64,000 nucleotides of DNA from Alentia gelatinosa (GCA_950022655.1 OX465579.1:43379950-43443949); one strand, 5' to 3'; numbered from the stretch's first letter, positions 48,480 through 60,744 are shown. Notes: generated by a model not told the origin, from the sequence alone. A program made the numbers and translations.

Positions 48480-48800
48480 TATTTGCGTCAGTAATTCGAG
48501 GACGCTCGGAGCGGCTCGGAGCAGCTCGGGGCGTGTCGCCTGTCACCGGCGTGTGCGTCCTACACCTCCTTATCAGTGACCAACACGCCGGCAACAGGCT
48601 CCGCGCCCAGCGGAAGTGGGCTCAGCGGTGCCGGAAGCGGAAACGACCCGGGGCCGCGATTGCATCACGGGAGACGCCATTGGCATCACGTGGCTCATCG
48701 GTCTTCCGTTGGTTACTCCCGAGTTCCCTGGCCGCCTGGTTCCGGGCCACGACACTAGGTGGCATGTTAGACACTTGGGCGATACGAAGGGCGGGTGGAG
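48480..48800. promoter_or_regulatory. CpG-rich island, promoter/enhancer-like
   Basis: Begins with tandem GCTCGGAGC-type words (48500-48532), then ETS-type GCGGAAGTG and CCGGAAGCGG, an ATTGG box (about 48678), the E-box ATCACGTGGC (about 48685) and the CTCF-like GACACTAGGTGGCATG (48751-48766, two mismatches). Open frames on both strands here reflect GC content. Function is inference. Confidence 0.3.
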
Positions 48801-51239
48801 ATAGGTATGTAGCGATAGAGGGGATGTGATGTGAGAGGGTCAGCAAGTGAGTGTGATGCGAGTAGGAAGCATTGTAGAGTTGGAACTACTGTTGAGCAAG
48901 AATGAACTGGAACTGAAAATCCCAAAAGGAATGTCAGGAAGATGTATGTCAAATGTATTCAGTATAAGACTGTCAGATGAAGGCATTATGACAGAATTGT
49001 CGACCACTACGGAAAGATGTAAATAGAGGCAGGGATATTGTAACTGGCAGAGAGTGATATTCAATGTTTATAGCGTGAGGGATGAATGAACTGGGATAAA
49101 GGGAAGTCAGTGTCTCACACCAGAGGATGGGGATTTGAAGTTTTATTTTGGGAAGTAGTTATAAAACATAAGCCAAAGGAGCTCCAATGTAACTACCTAT
49201 GTACCTGTCTTCCAACATTCGAATGCCTTACCACGCTTCCACTATCATTACCATCCCCTGCGCTGTATTCCTTGGCTAATTACCCTTGAACGTACATTAT
49301 CCCACGTGTTCATGATGTCAGTCCCGGTACATGTATTATTTCTAACACGTTCGTGTTGGGTAAACCACTCAACAATCAGTTGCTGCAGTGATCCATTTAC
49401 ATTCAATGTACGTGTATATGTTCCAGGAGATGTTTTACTGTACGAGTTCTTCTTTTGGTTCTCATCACTGATATACTATACAGGCTAGTCATACTGCCAC
49501 TAACATTCAAAACAGCTAAAACATTTCAGTGAAGGATATGCCATCACTTCAGTTCTAATGATTATTCCGCACGGTCATATGAAATGAAAAACAAATCATA
49601 GCAATGGTGATTGTGGTAAAATCAAGCCACTTTAAATGCATCCCTTGCATATCCATTATGGTTTTAATAGTTCCGCTACATCAAAGGAGCCCTAATGCCT
49701 TCGTTCGGAGATTTGTGTCTTTTAGTAATGGACCATCGGACGTGGCTGACGTACTGGTTTTTACAGTGTTCAGCAGTGCAATCAACAACTGCCCTGAATG
49801 ATGTGAGGCGATATATCAAAAGTCAGAGAGTGGTCTGGTTTTGAGCCGTCTGGTTAAAGGATTGCGCTAGCCACCCACGCTGATTAAACGTTCGTTTGTT
49901 TTGGGCAGTCGTCAGAGGAACCTTCACCATGTCATACTTTCTGAGGAATGGTGCCCAAGAGAACCAGTGAATTAGTTTTCTGAACTAGAAACAAATGATT
50001 ACATATATTGGAACTCCCAGTATTGATTTGAGGAACTTGTATCTATCATAAGGGCATACCATAAAGTGTTGCTAATACAATTTTTGATTCTTCAGTAACT
50101 ATAGATATGTAAGAAAATATGCCTTCAGAGATAAATTACGGAAATAATGACTAGCCCTGTTCAACACTGTGTTCATCTACAGACGATGCGTCTAGGGGTT
50201 ATAGGTTAAGTCGCAAACCGTTTGGTTACAAAGCTTTCTTTATTTAGAAGCAAGGAAGAGGGGAGTACAAAGGAGTCGTTTTCCTTCAATTCTTCTCGAA
50301 AAACCAGCGCGTGGAAATAACCCGGATGATGGATAAGAAGATATCACTGAAACCAATATATGGGACAACCTTAAGGATATGAAAAGGAAAACGATATATT
50401 TCTAATATCTTCTGACATATAGATAGATATATCCTAACCAAAATAGATATATAGGTCCTCAAGCGTCTTACACGAGATTTATTTGATCAAAATATCTAAA
50501 GTTACGTGTTCATATTGGAAATTGAAGGAACTAACTTAATTTTCATGACAGATACATGACATCGTAATAGAATATGCTGACCATACACGAAATCATTATA
50601 ATACACGACTGAATCTGTCAACAGATGATTGCTGATGCTTCAAGCCAAGAACGTTGGAGAGAAAAAAAGGAATTGTTCTGTCAACGTGGTCTGATGAATG
50701 CAGAATTGGAATTGTTGTTGGGATTAGATTCATCCTAAAAAGATGAGTTAATACAGCATCGCTCGCATGCCATTCCAGAGTAATTCAACCGTAATGATTA
50801 AATCCTGTATATATGTATTTCCCACTGCAGGAACTCCCGGCAGGAGGCATTCCTTAGAATATTGCCTTGTTCATACATAAAGATGATTCTTAGTGTATAC
50901 TCTGGAAATAAGCTCAGACCTGCTGATTTTGGAATTGATTTGCCTCTTAAATACCCTGTCATTATTACATGCCTCGTCTGCTTCAGCCGGAAAGTTAGGC
51001 GTCCTTGATCTAAGAGCGCTGCACGAGTTGAAAATTAGATCAACGTAAAGCATTTTGCAAGGAATAACCGAATTTAGAATGGTGGATTTGCCATGAGGCA
51101 GTTTGCCTCGACTGTGAACAGCCGTCCGACAAGTCCCCTGTAGCATGTAGTGAGGGATAACTCGATTGTCGTATTTATGTATAACCATAGCAAAACTCGC
51201 TCAAAGCATACGCCCTGTGAAGCTTCCACATAGAGGGAC
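48801..51239. other. No gene seen
   Basis: AT-rich non-coding DNA. No repeats or recognised frames stand out. Confidence 0.55.
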
Positions 51240-51655
51240 AGTGGTTGTGGAACAGAAAAGCTGGATGTACGTTGTATAGAGAGTGTCACTGATGTAAAAG
51301 GGAGGGTTAGGTTCTATATAGAAAAGCGATGGGTGCCATGTAGAGGAGTTGTGCGTGCTGTATATAGTGATTAGGATAGGCATTATCAAGGAACTGCGAG
51401 TGCCGTATAAATGGGCGGTGGGTGCTGTGTAAAAAGGGTTGTGTGCGCTGTGTAAAAAGAGTGGTGCGTATATCATATAAATGAGTGATGGGCACTATAT
51501 AAAAGGGTTGTAGGTGCTTTATAAAATGCTGGTGGGTGGCGTATTAGGTATAATAGCCGTGGTTACCATATTACAAAAAAAACATGGGTACCGTATTATA
51601 AGAGGGTGGTCGGTGCGGTATAAAACCCGCGGGTGCCATATAAAATAGCACGTTT
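51240..51655. repeat. 22-bp minisatellite, about 19 degenerate units with TATAAA
   Basis: The consensus is close to GGTGC(C/T)(A/G)TATAAAARGGGTT. Clear units begin at about 51330, 51352, 51400, 51422, 51443, 51464, 51490 and 51513, spacing 21-26 bp, and the pattern continues to 51650. Many units keep TATAAA or TGTAAAA. A transcribed-origin explanation is not needed; replication slippage of a TATA-containing word is enough. Confidence 0.8.
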
Positions 51656-53739
51656 GAGGCCTTACCAAGGGCGCTGTGGAAGTCAAAAGGTGGCTGGTAG
51701 TGTAGTCTGGTCGCGGGCGGAGTGTTTGAGGTGACGGGTGGGGCTTTGAATGAGGTGACTGCTGGGTGTGTAGGGTGACTGGTAAAAGGAGAAGTGTGGG
51801 AGCAGTGGGGGTTGTCTTCTGGTCGGGGGACCCGGGGATGAAATCAGGGCATTATACGCCTGGAGAATGGGCGCGTACCGTCATAATTGTTGTCGGGCGC
51901 GGCGCCTGTGCAGGCGGATGATCGGATAAACTGGAGTAATATATATGGAGATGAGGGACGATTGGCGGCAGCTCGCTCCGCTACTCGGTCCTAGTGCAGG
52001 CTGCCCAACTACCTACTGCTCACCCTGCCCCTCTGCCCTTACAAACTTATACGACGGGCGGTTACGAGGGCCTCTGCCTCTGAAAGACTTGCACAGTGTT
52101 GCCTTGCATCCCCATGCTCCGGACGATCTTTTTTGTCTCTATCTCTTCCCTTCACTTCAGCATTCATCTTTTGTCTGTTCTCTTCCTCCTCTACACAGCT
52201 ATAGTTACCCTGCCCTCCACGAGTTCCTCGTTTGCTCCCTCCTTGTGGCTACCCTTCCTTAAGCAAACTTCTTTTAAAGGAAAGTGTTATAATGTGGTAC
52301 AAATACCTGTCCTCGTCTGAACTCATCTTATGAATTTGACATCTTTATGACTCTGGGATTTGAAAAGAGAAATTATCTTATTCAATGAACCAAACCTTTA
52401 CAGTCAATGCCATTATGTCAGGAGCTATAGTAGTGCCCTAAAGATCATGGCTTTATATATCAAGCAATATCGACGCCGCCTCCCCCCCCCCCCCCTGCCT
52501 TTTTACTCTGCTTCCCACTCTTCCCCTCACTCTACACTTCTAACTTCTATTCCTCATCCCACCAATCACCTCCGCTTCACTCCTGCCCTGGCTGTTTAAT
52601 ACGACTCACCCCTGGTGGTCATACCTTGCAGGGAAATAGAGAACCCTCCAAGGACTTCCCTTTGACCAAGACTGACCAGTAGTGACCCCCTGGCCGGAGT
52701 AGGTAATTCCCTCTTCTGTATTCGGTCGTGTTATTACCGTGAAGGCGGGTGGGCGCGCCAGCCTAGGCTCGCACACAAAAGAGGAAACACCCCAAGTACG
52801 CAGTAATGCAGTTTTCCAATGCTCGGCAAAGAATGTCATAAGAAGGTGTCATAAGAGAGCAACTCTCGGGAGTCTCTTAAGTCACAGAGTATGAATAGTT
52901 TGACACAATTGAGTTCCTCAGGGCCTGGTGTAATGTAATCTGAGCAGTGGGATTGGACCTTATACAGCATTCATTCATCCCAAGAAGCCTGCTTAAGTTC
53001 CCAATCTCCATGGATTGATTGATACCTTTGAGGATATTTCCACCTCTAATATTCGACTGATCATTGTCATAGATTTCTATAATCAGAGTATCGTTTTTGG
53101 ATAACTTTCGAAACCTTAAGAGTTATATGGCAAAGTGAAGTAAACTTAGATATGATAAGAAATCAGAAGTTACAGAAGAGACATCCATTGTTATCATATG
53201 ATAATGGTCGCAAGAAGAATTCACGACTCTGTATACTTGAGGATGGAACGACTGAGAACAATAACGGACAGCTCTGTGAGATGCTGCAGTCGCAAGGCAA
53301 ACCATCTATTCTCAAAAGGAGGGCGTCATGTGAAAGTAATACATGTACTCCTCAATGTCTGCTAAATTTTCAACAGCGCTACTCTTAATTAATTAGGAAT
53401 TTGGTAGGGAAGTGATGTGGAGTAGATTTGAAAAGATCCTTATTCCTTATAAATATGAATTTAGATAGATAGAGTATTGGGCTTTACGCTGGCACAGTCC
53501 TTAACATCCATAGAATCACCACTTAACGTGTTAAGCGGAAGTTAGATGTCACCACTGTACAATACACTAGGGTGATAGAGTATTTTTCGTCGAAACTACA
53601 CAGAGGTACACATCAAGTGTTAATCAACATATATCCTATTGATACCACCTAATGTTGGTTTGTTCTGACTATTCACGTTGTGGTCTTGTGCCTAAAAGAA
53701 AGGAACTATCCCCAAGGTCAAACAGAGGACGCTTTCTGC
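51656..53739. other. No gene seen; C-run and pyrimidine-rich tracts
   Basis: A GC-rich patch lies at about 51880-52060. Pyrimidine-rich tracts lie at 52080-52260 and 52470-52600, the latter starting with a 14-C run (52482-52495). Short frames are unrecognised. Confidence 0.5.
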
Positions 53740-54620
53740 CCTCTACCCCGACCTACACGTCTTCCAGTCTAAATACCTCATCCCGCAGTCACCGGACAGT
53801 CAGCGCCACTTAGCGGCGGAGGGGCGGGGTCGTCGGCATCTTCCGGTCTAATATTGGGCGCGCTACTCGTCCTGACGCCATCCTTATTGACCGAGCATGC
53901 GCTGGTCGGGTAGAGTCTGCCCGACCACAAGGAAAGTGTGTGGGAGGGGGAGATGGGAGGAGCAGGGTCATTCGTGTACAGAATTTTGTAGTGCAGAGAG
54001 AAGGATGCTAAGGAATGCTTGTCTATATATGTAAAGGAGGAGGAAGGTGTCTGTTCACATCAGAAGAGAAGGCAGAACGGAACGTGTGTTTCCTCAACGT
54101 AAGTCAGAAGGATGGTTAGCATTTTTTAAACGAGCTTATAGGGCAGAGGATAAAACCTGCCTGATCTCATGAGATAGCAGGAAAATAAACTTGTTCCGTT
54201 TGAATGTACTGAGCAAAATGTACATGTTTACAAAGGAAAGGTGGGTATTCAGACAACAAGGACTTTTTTTAAACGAAGATGAAAAATGGTGGGGATTATT
54301 ACCCGTTGTTCCGTCTCGCGTCACCGATATGGTGACGTCAGTGTTTCCCGGCTGATGACTACGTCGATGACGGCGGTGACGGCCCACGGACGACGGCCGG
54401 GCGCTGGCCGGGGTTTACCCCCGATGAAAGCGACCAATCATCTGGCTACAAATGGATCCCGCGTCCGGCGTCGATCAGCGCATTTCCGGATCCTTCGGAG
54501 GATCGATGCCCCTGTCTTCCCTCACAGCCATGTCCTCCTTCGGAGGGACGCCAGGGGGCGCCACGGACCCGCAGCCCCTCTGAGCTCGACCGAGTTAATC
54601 TGATTCTGTCTGATACTCTT
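53740..54620. promoter_or_regulatory. Two CpG-rich patches with CRE and CTCF-like sites
   Basis: The first patch (53790-53930) contains GGCGCGCTACTCG, GAGCATGCGC and the inverted repeat TGGTCGGG/CCCGACCA (53903-53927). The second (54300-54610) has a perfect CRE palindrome TGACGTCA (54333-54340) plus further GTGACGG/GATGACGG half sites. It also has ACGCCAGGGGGCGCCACG (54549-54566), which resembles a CTCF core with two mismatches. The patches are separated by AT-rich DNA. No exon is recognisable, so promoter or enhancer identity is inference. Confidence 0.35.
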
Positions 54621-55090
54621 GTGGAGTAGGACTGACTGCCAGCAATCGAGGCCCAACTAAGTTTTAGACGGACTCTGAAAATTTGAACCAAAAAACCTCC
54701 ATTCAATTCAGGAAGTGGTACTTTAGGACAACAGGGGTCAATATGAAGTTCTAGTGAAATGTAATGTATGTGCTCTAGATATTATCGGTCCCCCCCCCCT
54801 CGACCGAACTTTTGAGTGTGTGAATTGCGTGATGAATCTATCTATCCGAAACATTATAGAAAGAAACTACCAACTCTATTCACAATGGTACGATTTATCA
54901 TATGCACGAAGTATCTGGTCATAATTCGGTAATTGTCTGGGTGAATTATGTATTGCACTCATTCAATGTAAGGTAAGATGGATTTAGCAAAACAAGGAGT
55001 TTGAAACAGTCAGACTGATTTTACTTGATAATAGCGACTTCGTCGATTCCGAAAAGTATAGAAAATGAAATATTAGACTGCTATCTGTTG
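54621..55090. other. No gene seen
   Basis: AT-rich sequence with a C-run at about 54790-54799. Confidence 0.55.
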
Positions 55091-55157
55091 ATAGCGGGGT
55101 TCAAACTCCCGACCTTCGCATTCGGAGACGAAGACTCTGCCGATTGCTCCACCAAGT
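55091..55157 (-). mobile_element. tRNA-like sequence, probable SINE head
   Basis: The minus strand has an A-box-like TTGGTGGAGCAATCGG, an anticodon-like stem CTTCG...CGAAG and a B-box-like GGGAGTTTGAACCCCG. The acceptor stem does not pair and the anticodon loop is too long (8-10 nt). The B box has T for C (GTTTGAAC). It is a pseudo-tRNA or the head of a SINE without a recognised body. Confidence 0.55.
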
Positions 55158-55613
55158 TAGATGCTGTATTGGGGTCAGATACTTAGGCTGTTGGTGGGTG
55201 GGGGCGGGGGTATCAGCGGAGTTTTTGAACTGCAAAACCTTACAGCTCCTATTATTTCGATGACACAGGTATTTTGCCAGCAACCAGCGAAATGTGATCT
55301 CATTGGTCTCACGAGAAAAGTAGATCAGAAAACTACATTACTAAACTTTGATTTCAGCATGGTTCGAAATATATCATAAGAGAAGAAGTATGTCTATGTG
55401 TAGAACTACCAAAAAGAAGCAATGCTTTGAGTTTTTGACTGAACGAGAATCTCACTCTCGTGGCCCCTCAGTCTCCAAGCATTGGTCTGGTTCACTTTGT
55501 CTCTATGTGCGGGAGCATCTCCAAGCGGATGTTATCGGAATTTACACGTTTTATAATAGGTAGGTAACTAAAATAATGGATATGTGAGTATGATGAGGGG
55601 TGAATTGGTGTTT
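55158..55613. other. No gene seen
   Basis: Short unrecognised frames; contains a G-rich stretch (about 55193-55210). Left flank of the TTAA element. Confidence 0.55.
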
Positions 55614-56510
55614 TTAACCCTTTCCTTACCGCACCTAGCGTAGTGCGTAGTGCGTTAACGACCGCGGCCCCTGCCGCGAACGTTCCCACCACTACCGCAC
55701 GTCGCACGTCGTACAGACGTTTAAATACCGGCCTATTCTGCAGGCTTTAGAAAATGGCCAGAAGTGCAGAGGGCTGTCTCACTAATTACCAAATTTAAAT
55801 AACTTAGAGAAATAATTAGATAATTTGAATGATACCTAAAAAAAGAAGAGACTTCAGGCTTTATTTTCATACCATTCATTATGAAATAGATTGATATTTG
55901 ATAATTATATTAATATTTCCAATTGCAGGAAGAATTTGAGACATTTTTTTTGCTCCATTGACACAAGCCTGTACATAGGCCCAATATAGCACTGCACATA
56001 CAAAGATGTGTATCTTTTTTTCCATCGCGATGACATTATGTTTTTTTTACGTAAATAGTGATAAAAAGATGTGGGGAACACATCTGTGAATTTTGTTTTT
56101 TTTATGTAGACATTTTTTTTTATGAAAAAATCATGAAAATGTGATGTGCCTGATAGGTGGCGCCCACCGCGCTCAGTGTTATAGTAGACGTAAGGCTTTG
56201 TTTTCTCAACTCGCCACTATTTATAGCGAGGTATAAACATCACCATGGCAACTATTCTTCAGAAATTCTGTTAAATACTATATATAATATGGTTTTCTTT
56301 ATCAAGTAAAAATCTTTTTCAAATCGATCCATTATTTTCGGAAATATAATGTCTCCCATGTTCTTGTATCAAAATGCTGCATTTATGCAGCAGCGGTTCT
56401 GCCATGGTGCTGCATTTATGCAGCAGCGGTATTCCTATGGTGCTGCAAAAATGCAGCAGCGGTACTGGCGTGGTGCTGCATATATGCAGCAGCGGTCGTG
56501 AAAGGGTTAA
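55614..56510. mobile_element. Non-autonomous piggyBac-like element, 897 bp
   Basis: Flanked by TTAA (55614-55617 and 56507-56510). The ends read CCCTTTCCTTACCGC and, on the complement, CCCTTTCACGACCGC: 12 of 15 positions agree, starting with the CCCTTT seen in the 7.4-kb element. The left subterminal region is GC-rich with TAGTGCG repeats and GCACGTCGCACGTCG; the middle is very AT-rich; the right end carries four palindromic 33-bp units. No transposase frame. It was probably mobilised by a piggyBac transposase, though the end differences mean not necessarily the one in this window. Confidence 0.75.
56376..56497. repeat. Four 33-bp palindromic units beside the right end of the 897-bp element
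   Basis: Units start at 56376, 56409, 56442 and 56475. Each has CTGCA-NNNN-TGCAG (TTTA, TTTA, AAAA and TATA versions of the centre) followed by CAGCGGT and a variable 10-bp spacer. The centre varies while the arms are kept, as expected if the hairpin or its inverted arms are selected. Because 33 is a multiple of three, an uninterrupted repetitive frame appears; it is not taken as a gene. Confidence 0.85.
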
Positions 56511-57239
56511 AAGAGTGATTTTGAATCAACGACTACGATTACGATTTGAACGGTCAATACTGGTAAGGATCTAATCTTGTTTTGTTATTTAAATGTGATC
56601 ATCTGCAAATAAAGAAACCTCATTGAGGGAACCTGGGCAATTGTAATGGGCAGTAGCAAATGGGTATGAGTACCTAGTGAGAGCAAAATTTCAGCATACT
56701 TAGTCATTACATATTTTGAAGAATATGATCATATCCATATAACGAACTATCCATCATCGATCGTCTTGCAGGACTGTCTTTCATAATCATTTTAGATAAA
56801 GAGAACATCACAAAAACCACGATAAGGTCACTCTATCGCTCTTTCTTTTAAAGACCCACACAGTTCTCACACAAAAGGATTTTCAATCGCCAAAGAGGTA
56901 CATTAAACTTAGGAATGAGAGAGCGAGATAAAAGGTTTAATGAATTTGATCAAAATTCATTATAAATTCATTATTATAATACAGATTCTTATTGAGCAGA
57001 AATATTTTTGTATGTTATTGGAAAATGTATTCATATGGCATTACCCTTTACAGTCAGCATTGCTTCAGTGCAGTGTGTTCCATTCGCAATATTGGTAACT
57101 CTTATTCAGTCACAGTAACATGGTTTTCTACGTAGTTTGGGTTGGAGAATTAGCGTCAGCTTCCATGCCGCAGTTTCAATAACAATTGACCGCAATCAAA
57201 CTTACTAATTCTCCAGGTGTGGAGACGTTTCTCCTTATC
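56511..57239. other. No gene seen
   Basis: AT-rich flank without repeats or recognised frames. Confidence 0.55.
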
Positions 57240-57850
57240 TCTCTTTCTATCGTTTGAAGTCAACGTCTTTGCGCGTGAGCCGCGCTTAGAACGGTCGACC
57301 AATCAAAGCCTTGCGGCTTGCGATGGTATTTATTTATTTTGTTTCTTCTACATTGCATTCTTTTCTTTTGCCTGGCCACACGATTCAACAAACGGCTCGC
57401 GTTACAAAAGCTGAATGTGAAGGCGGGCCCGTCGGAACCGGGCAATCATTAATCAATATCGTTCCCCCTCGTGTAAAGACACCGTAACCAGATTAACAGA
57501 TTACCGCCCGCGGGATTTATGAGATTACCGTTCTTCGTGTCAGCAGCCTCGAGGATTAGATTCCAATTACCTGGCTCTGACTTCTTCTCAATCCTCGTGC
57601 CAGCGCCGACCGGCCCACCCCCCACCACCACGAGCAGCTCGTCGTGCAGCTCGCCACCATCAACGTCTCCTCGGTTTGTCCCAGGCTCTCTCTTCTTGTT
57701 TCCTTTTTCATCCGCAGTTCCGTCGTTGTTTTCACGCTCAACAAAACTTGTTATCGGCTCCGCGGGGGATTTCTCGGCTGCTTTAAGATGGCAGATCCGA
57801 GCTTGATGGATTTTGATTGGCGGTAGAACGTAGTCACCTCATTAAGTCCT
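57240..57850. promoter_or_regulatory. Candidate conserved non-coding enhancer with homeodomain and TCF-type words
   Basis: GC-balanced sequence with closely packed words: ATCAAAG (TCF/LEF-type, about 57302), GGTATTTATTTATTTTG (Fox/Hox-type, about 57324), AATCATTAATCAATATC (57444-57460), GATTAACAGATTACCG (about 57492), GGGATTTATGAGATTACCG, GGATTAGA (Otx/Pitx-type, about 57553) and CCAATTACC (about 57563). It ends with CCTCGGTTTGTC and AAGATGGCAGATC (YY1-like). Stop codons break all frames at short distance. It is unlike its AT-rich surroundings. Enhancer function is inference. Confidence 0.3.
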
Positions 57851-57880
57851 GAGCTCATTGTAGTGCGCCACTAGCAATTC

Positions 57881-58205
57881 GGCGTACGCGTCTTGAACTA
57901 TGGCGTACGCCGTTAACAATAGCTGGCACGCCTAAAGAATGGTGGCGCACTCCCGGTACAAATCGGTACATTCCCATAGAAATATAGCGTGCCTTACCAT
58001 GTACCATGTAACCCTATGCACACCATATGATATGTCATTTGCCATGAATAGATTAGTATATGTGGACGTGTAACCCTAGTGCTGCATAGTTTTTGTGAAC
58101 TTGTTGAATTCCACAGTTTATCGGAGGGACAGAGCGGTGTACACAAACAAACTGGCGTACGCCGCTATCACCGTGGCTCGTCCTGTGAGCACCTCGGCGT
58201 GCGCC
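57881..58205. repeat. Four GGCGTACGCC-type palindromes in 325 bp
   Basis: GGCGTACGCG at 57881, GGCGTACGCC at 57902 and 58154, GGCGTGCGCC at 58196; related GGCACGCC at about 57926. The sequence between is not tandemly repeated, so these are dispersed copies of one palindromic word. Confidence 0.7.
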
Positions 58206-60744
58206 GCGAGTACCCGACGAGTAGCTCATTCCCCACAGTGATTTGCGTGCAGTGTCACCTGGATGGTTATCGTGATCGCTACGCCAATAGCCGCTGATAA
58301 GACGGGACGCTGCAGATAACGTCACGATGCCGGGGCCCGTGTTTGCGCTGTCTGTTATCTTGTCACGCCACCTTTGGCGGCTCACTAGCGCCTCCTGACG
58401 GGAGATTGGTGAGTCTGTGGGATAGATAAGCTATTGGGAGACACCCGCGAGTGAGCATGGATCAGATCTGTGATCTGTAAGAGAGAAGATCTATGAAAGT
58501 CCGGGGGTCTTTTTTAAAGGATCTGCGCCATATCATATCTACTCAAGTTGACGTGAGGTCAGGAGAGCCCCGTTCTGCTCCGTCCAAGAGATGTACTTTT
58601 TACACACCGTACTATTGATGCTTATAATCATATGATCTAATAAGGCGTCAGTTCTAGAGTCAGACACCATTCCTTCTCTATACGATCTATCATATAACAA
58701 TATTGATAGGGATAATTGAATATTACACAAGCTGAAAAATCGATGATATACACATTTATATTTACAGTAGGTGATGCTGTACAGAAATTCAGCTTGTTGG
58801 TTTCTACTTTCTCGATTCAAAATGTTAAATGAGAAGATCCCTCTTATAATAGAATAATGTTGTCACACTAGCTAAGACTAATGAAGTTTCTAGAACACAT
58901 TCAGCAAATTGCAAGGAAATAATGTAGCATTTATTTAAACCACCTCTAAATTTGCTAATCTAATGAACTAACCTTCTAACCAGCTCAGAGGACGTCCTTT
59001 CATTGCTTCCACTATGGGACTAGAAAACTCAATAAGAGGAACTGATTCAAAGAAAGCCAGTCTGACAAACAGAATCTATGGGGCACTCGCTGAAACAGCG
59101 TAATCGATTTTGTGATTCTTAAGATTAGGCTAACAAAGTCACACAATAGTATTAATAGAGCTAATTTACGATGCCATGTCCTCCAATTTCTACCGCTGTT
59201 CTCCCCCTTGGGTTTCTTGTCAACGGGTCTGTGTCCATTTTCTAGATCAGACTTGCAAACTATTACTATTTAAGAAAGAAATTGTTTTTGGAGAACCAGT
59301 ATGAATTTTGATGGATATAGCCGCCTTTTGTAAATCAATTGATAATTTTAGAAAATACGGACAGGTATGAAAAACTCTCCTGATCCTGAGTCCTTTGCAA
59401 GTGGGTAGGATTGTCCACTATCCCTGATGAGATATAATGGTATCTTTATCAAGGACAGCAAGTACCTAGGGATATAACAGTGCCTTTCCCTAGGAGTGCC
59501 ATAGAATATATTGATTTTTCTTTCATTTTGCTCTAAGATCACATAGGGATGTAATGCAATAGTTCCATAGGACAATGATTGGTCGGGGATAAAGTGCTCT
59601 TTCCCCAAGTAAAGACCCACCTTGGAGTATTTTGATTCCTTTTCAATTTGATTAGGAGTACATGGTACATGCCAGTGTTTCCCCAGCACTGGGAGTCGTC
59701 ATAGTTCTTCTTATTTGAGAGGAGGGGTGGGTGGTTGGGAGTGGATGGGCTGCTAAGCCTATGCAAACCTCTACGTTTGCACTTTGCAGCGATGGTTGTT
59801 GAATTTGACGCTTTCATCATTTGCACTCTTGGCATGTCGCCCTATCACTTGGAACCCTTACTGCGCGCTGGGACGACCATGTCGCCTTTCATTAGCCGGC
59901 TCCGGTTTTGATGGGCGGCCTGGTGCTAACTAATCTAATAGAGGGCGCCCCATGCGAGGCCCCCAGAGAGGTCCTACCATTAGCCCGATGTTTGCACCGA
60001 CCGTGTTCGTCGTTTGTACGGCATGACGATCAACAAAAGTCAACCTCCTCGCGAGAAGCCAAAGTGTCGACGCTGCTATCAGATTACGGCTCAATTTCCT
60101 GCCAATTACAGAGGCGGCGGGATGCCCCGAGTATGTGTATGTGGGCCGGAGGTGGGGCCTATTGGTGGTGGAGATTGGTAAAGGCGGGAGGGACATAAGT
60201 AAGGTTAGAACCCCCGTGTCACTCCCTTTCACATGTTGGGATCGGAAAGATGAAAGTTATTTGTATTTTGACAAATACCATGTCTTAACTTTAGTTCCTT
60301 CTTTCTTTTTGGTAACATGAGACGAATAGTGAATGGTCTGAGCCATCACAAAAGTCGAAATGGGTTCCTCAGAGGAAGAATTTCTATTCCTCTTTCATAT
60401 ATACATAACGTAGACAGTATTGTTAGAAAGCAATATTCTATTGATCATTGTCGTGAAAACGCTAGACGTTCGACGAATTTGTTTTCGGAGTGTTGAGCAT
60501 CGGGCCTGTAAGGATACGAGTTTCGCCGTGTGTTGTTGAAATTTTATACCTACGTTTGATTGCAAGCGAAATAAACATAGCTAGTTATTGTAATTCATTC
60601 ATTAAGTAAGAGGCGGAGGTAGGGCAGAGATTAGGTCGCGTAATCGGCCCACAGATTGCTCGTAACATACTTCACTAAATCAGTTGCTCTGGTGAGTTCC
60701 TAGTGATTGAGTTGATAGGGATTACGAGAAGTTACAAACTTTGT
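58206..60744. other. No gene seen; CTCF-like site and GC-rich patch
   Basis: Contains the CTCF-like minus-strand word TCCCGTCAGGAGGCGCTAG (58384-58402), AT-rich DNA, and a GC-rich patch at about 59840-60200. Minus-strand frames near 59350-59835 are not recognised. Confidence 0.5.

Noticed and set aside
48311..48829. 172-codon plus-strand frame
   Set aside because: Runs from AT-rich into CpG-rich sequence without change of character, overlaps several frames on the other strand, and matches nothing I know.
55091..55157. Functional tRNA gene on the minus strand
   Set aside because: No acceptor-stem pairing, oversized anticodon loop, altered T-loop.
56374..56574. 66-codon frame with four CSSG repeats
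   Set aside because: Produced by the 33-bp palindrome array, whose period is a multiple of three.
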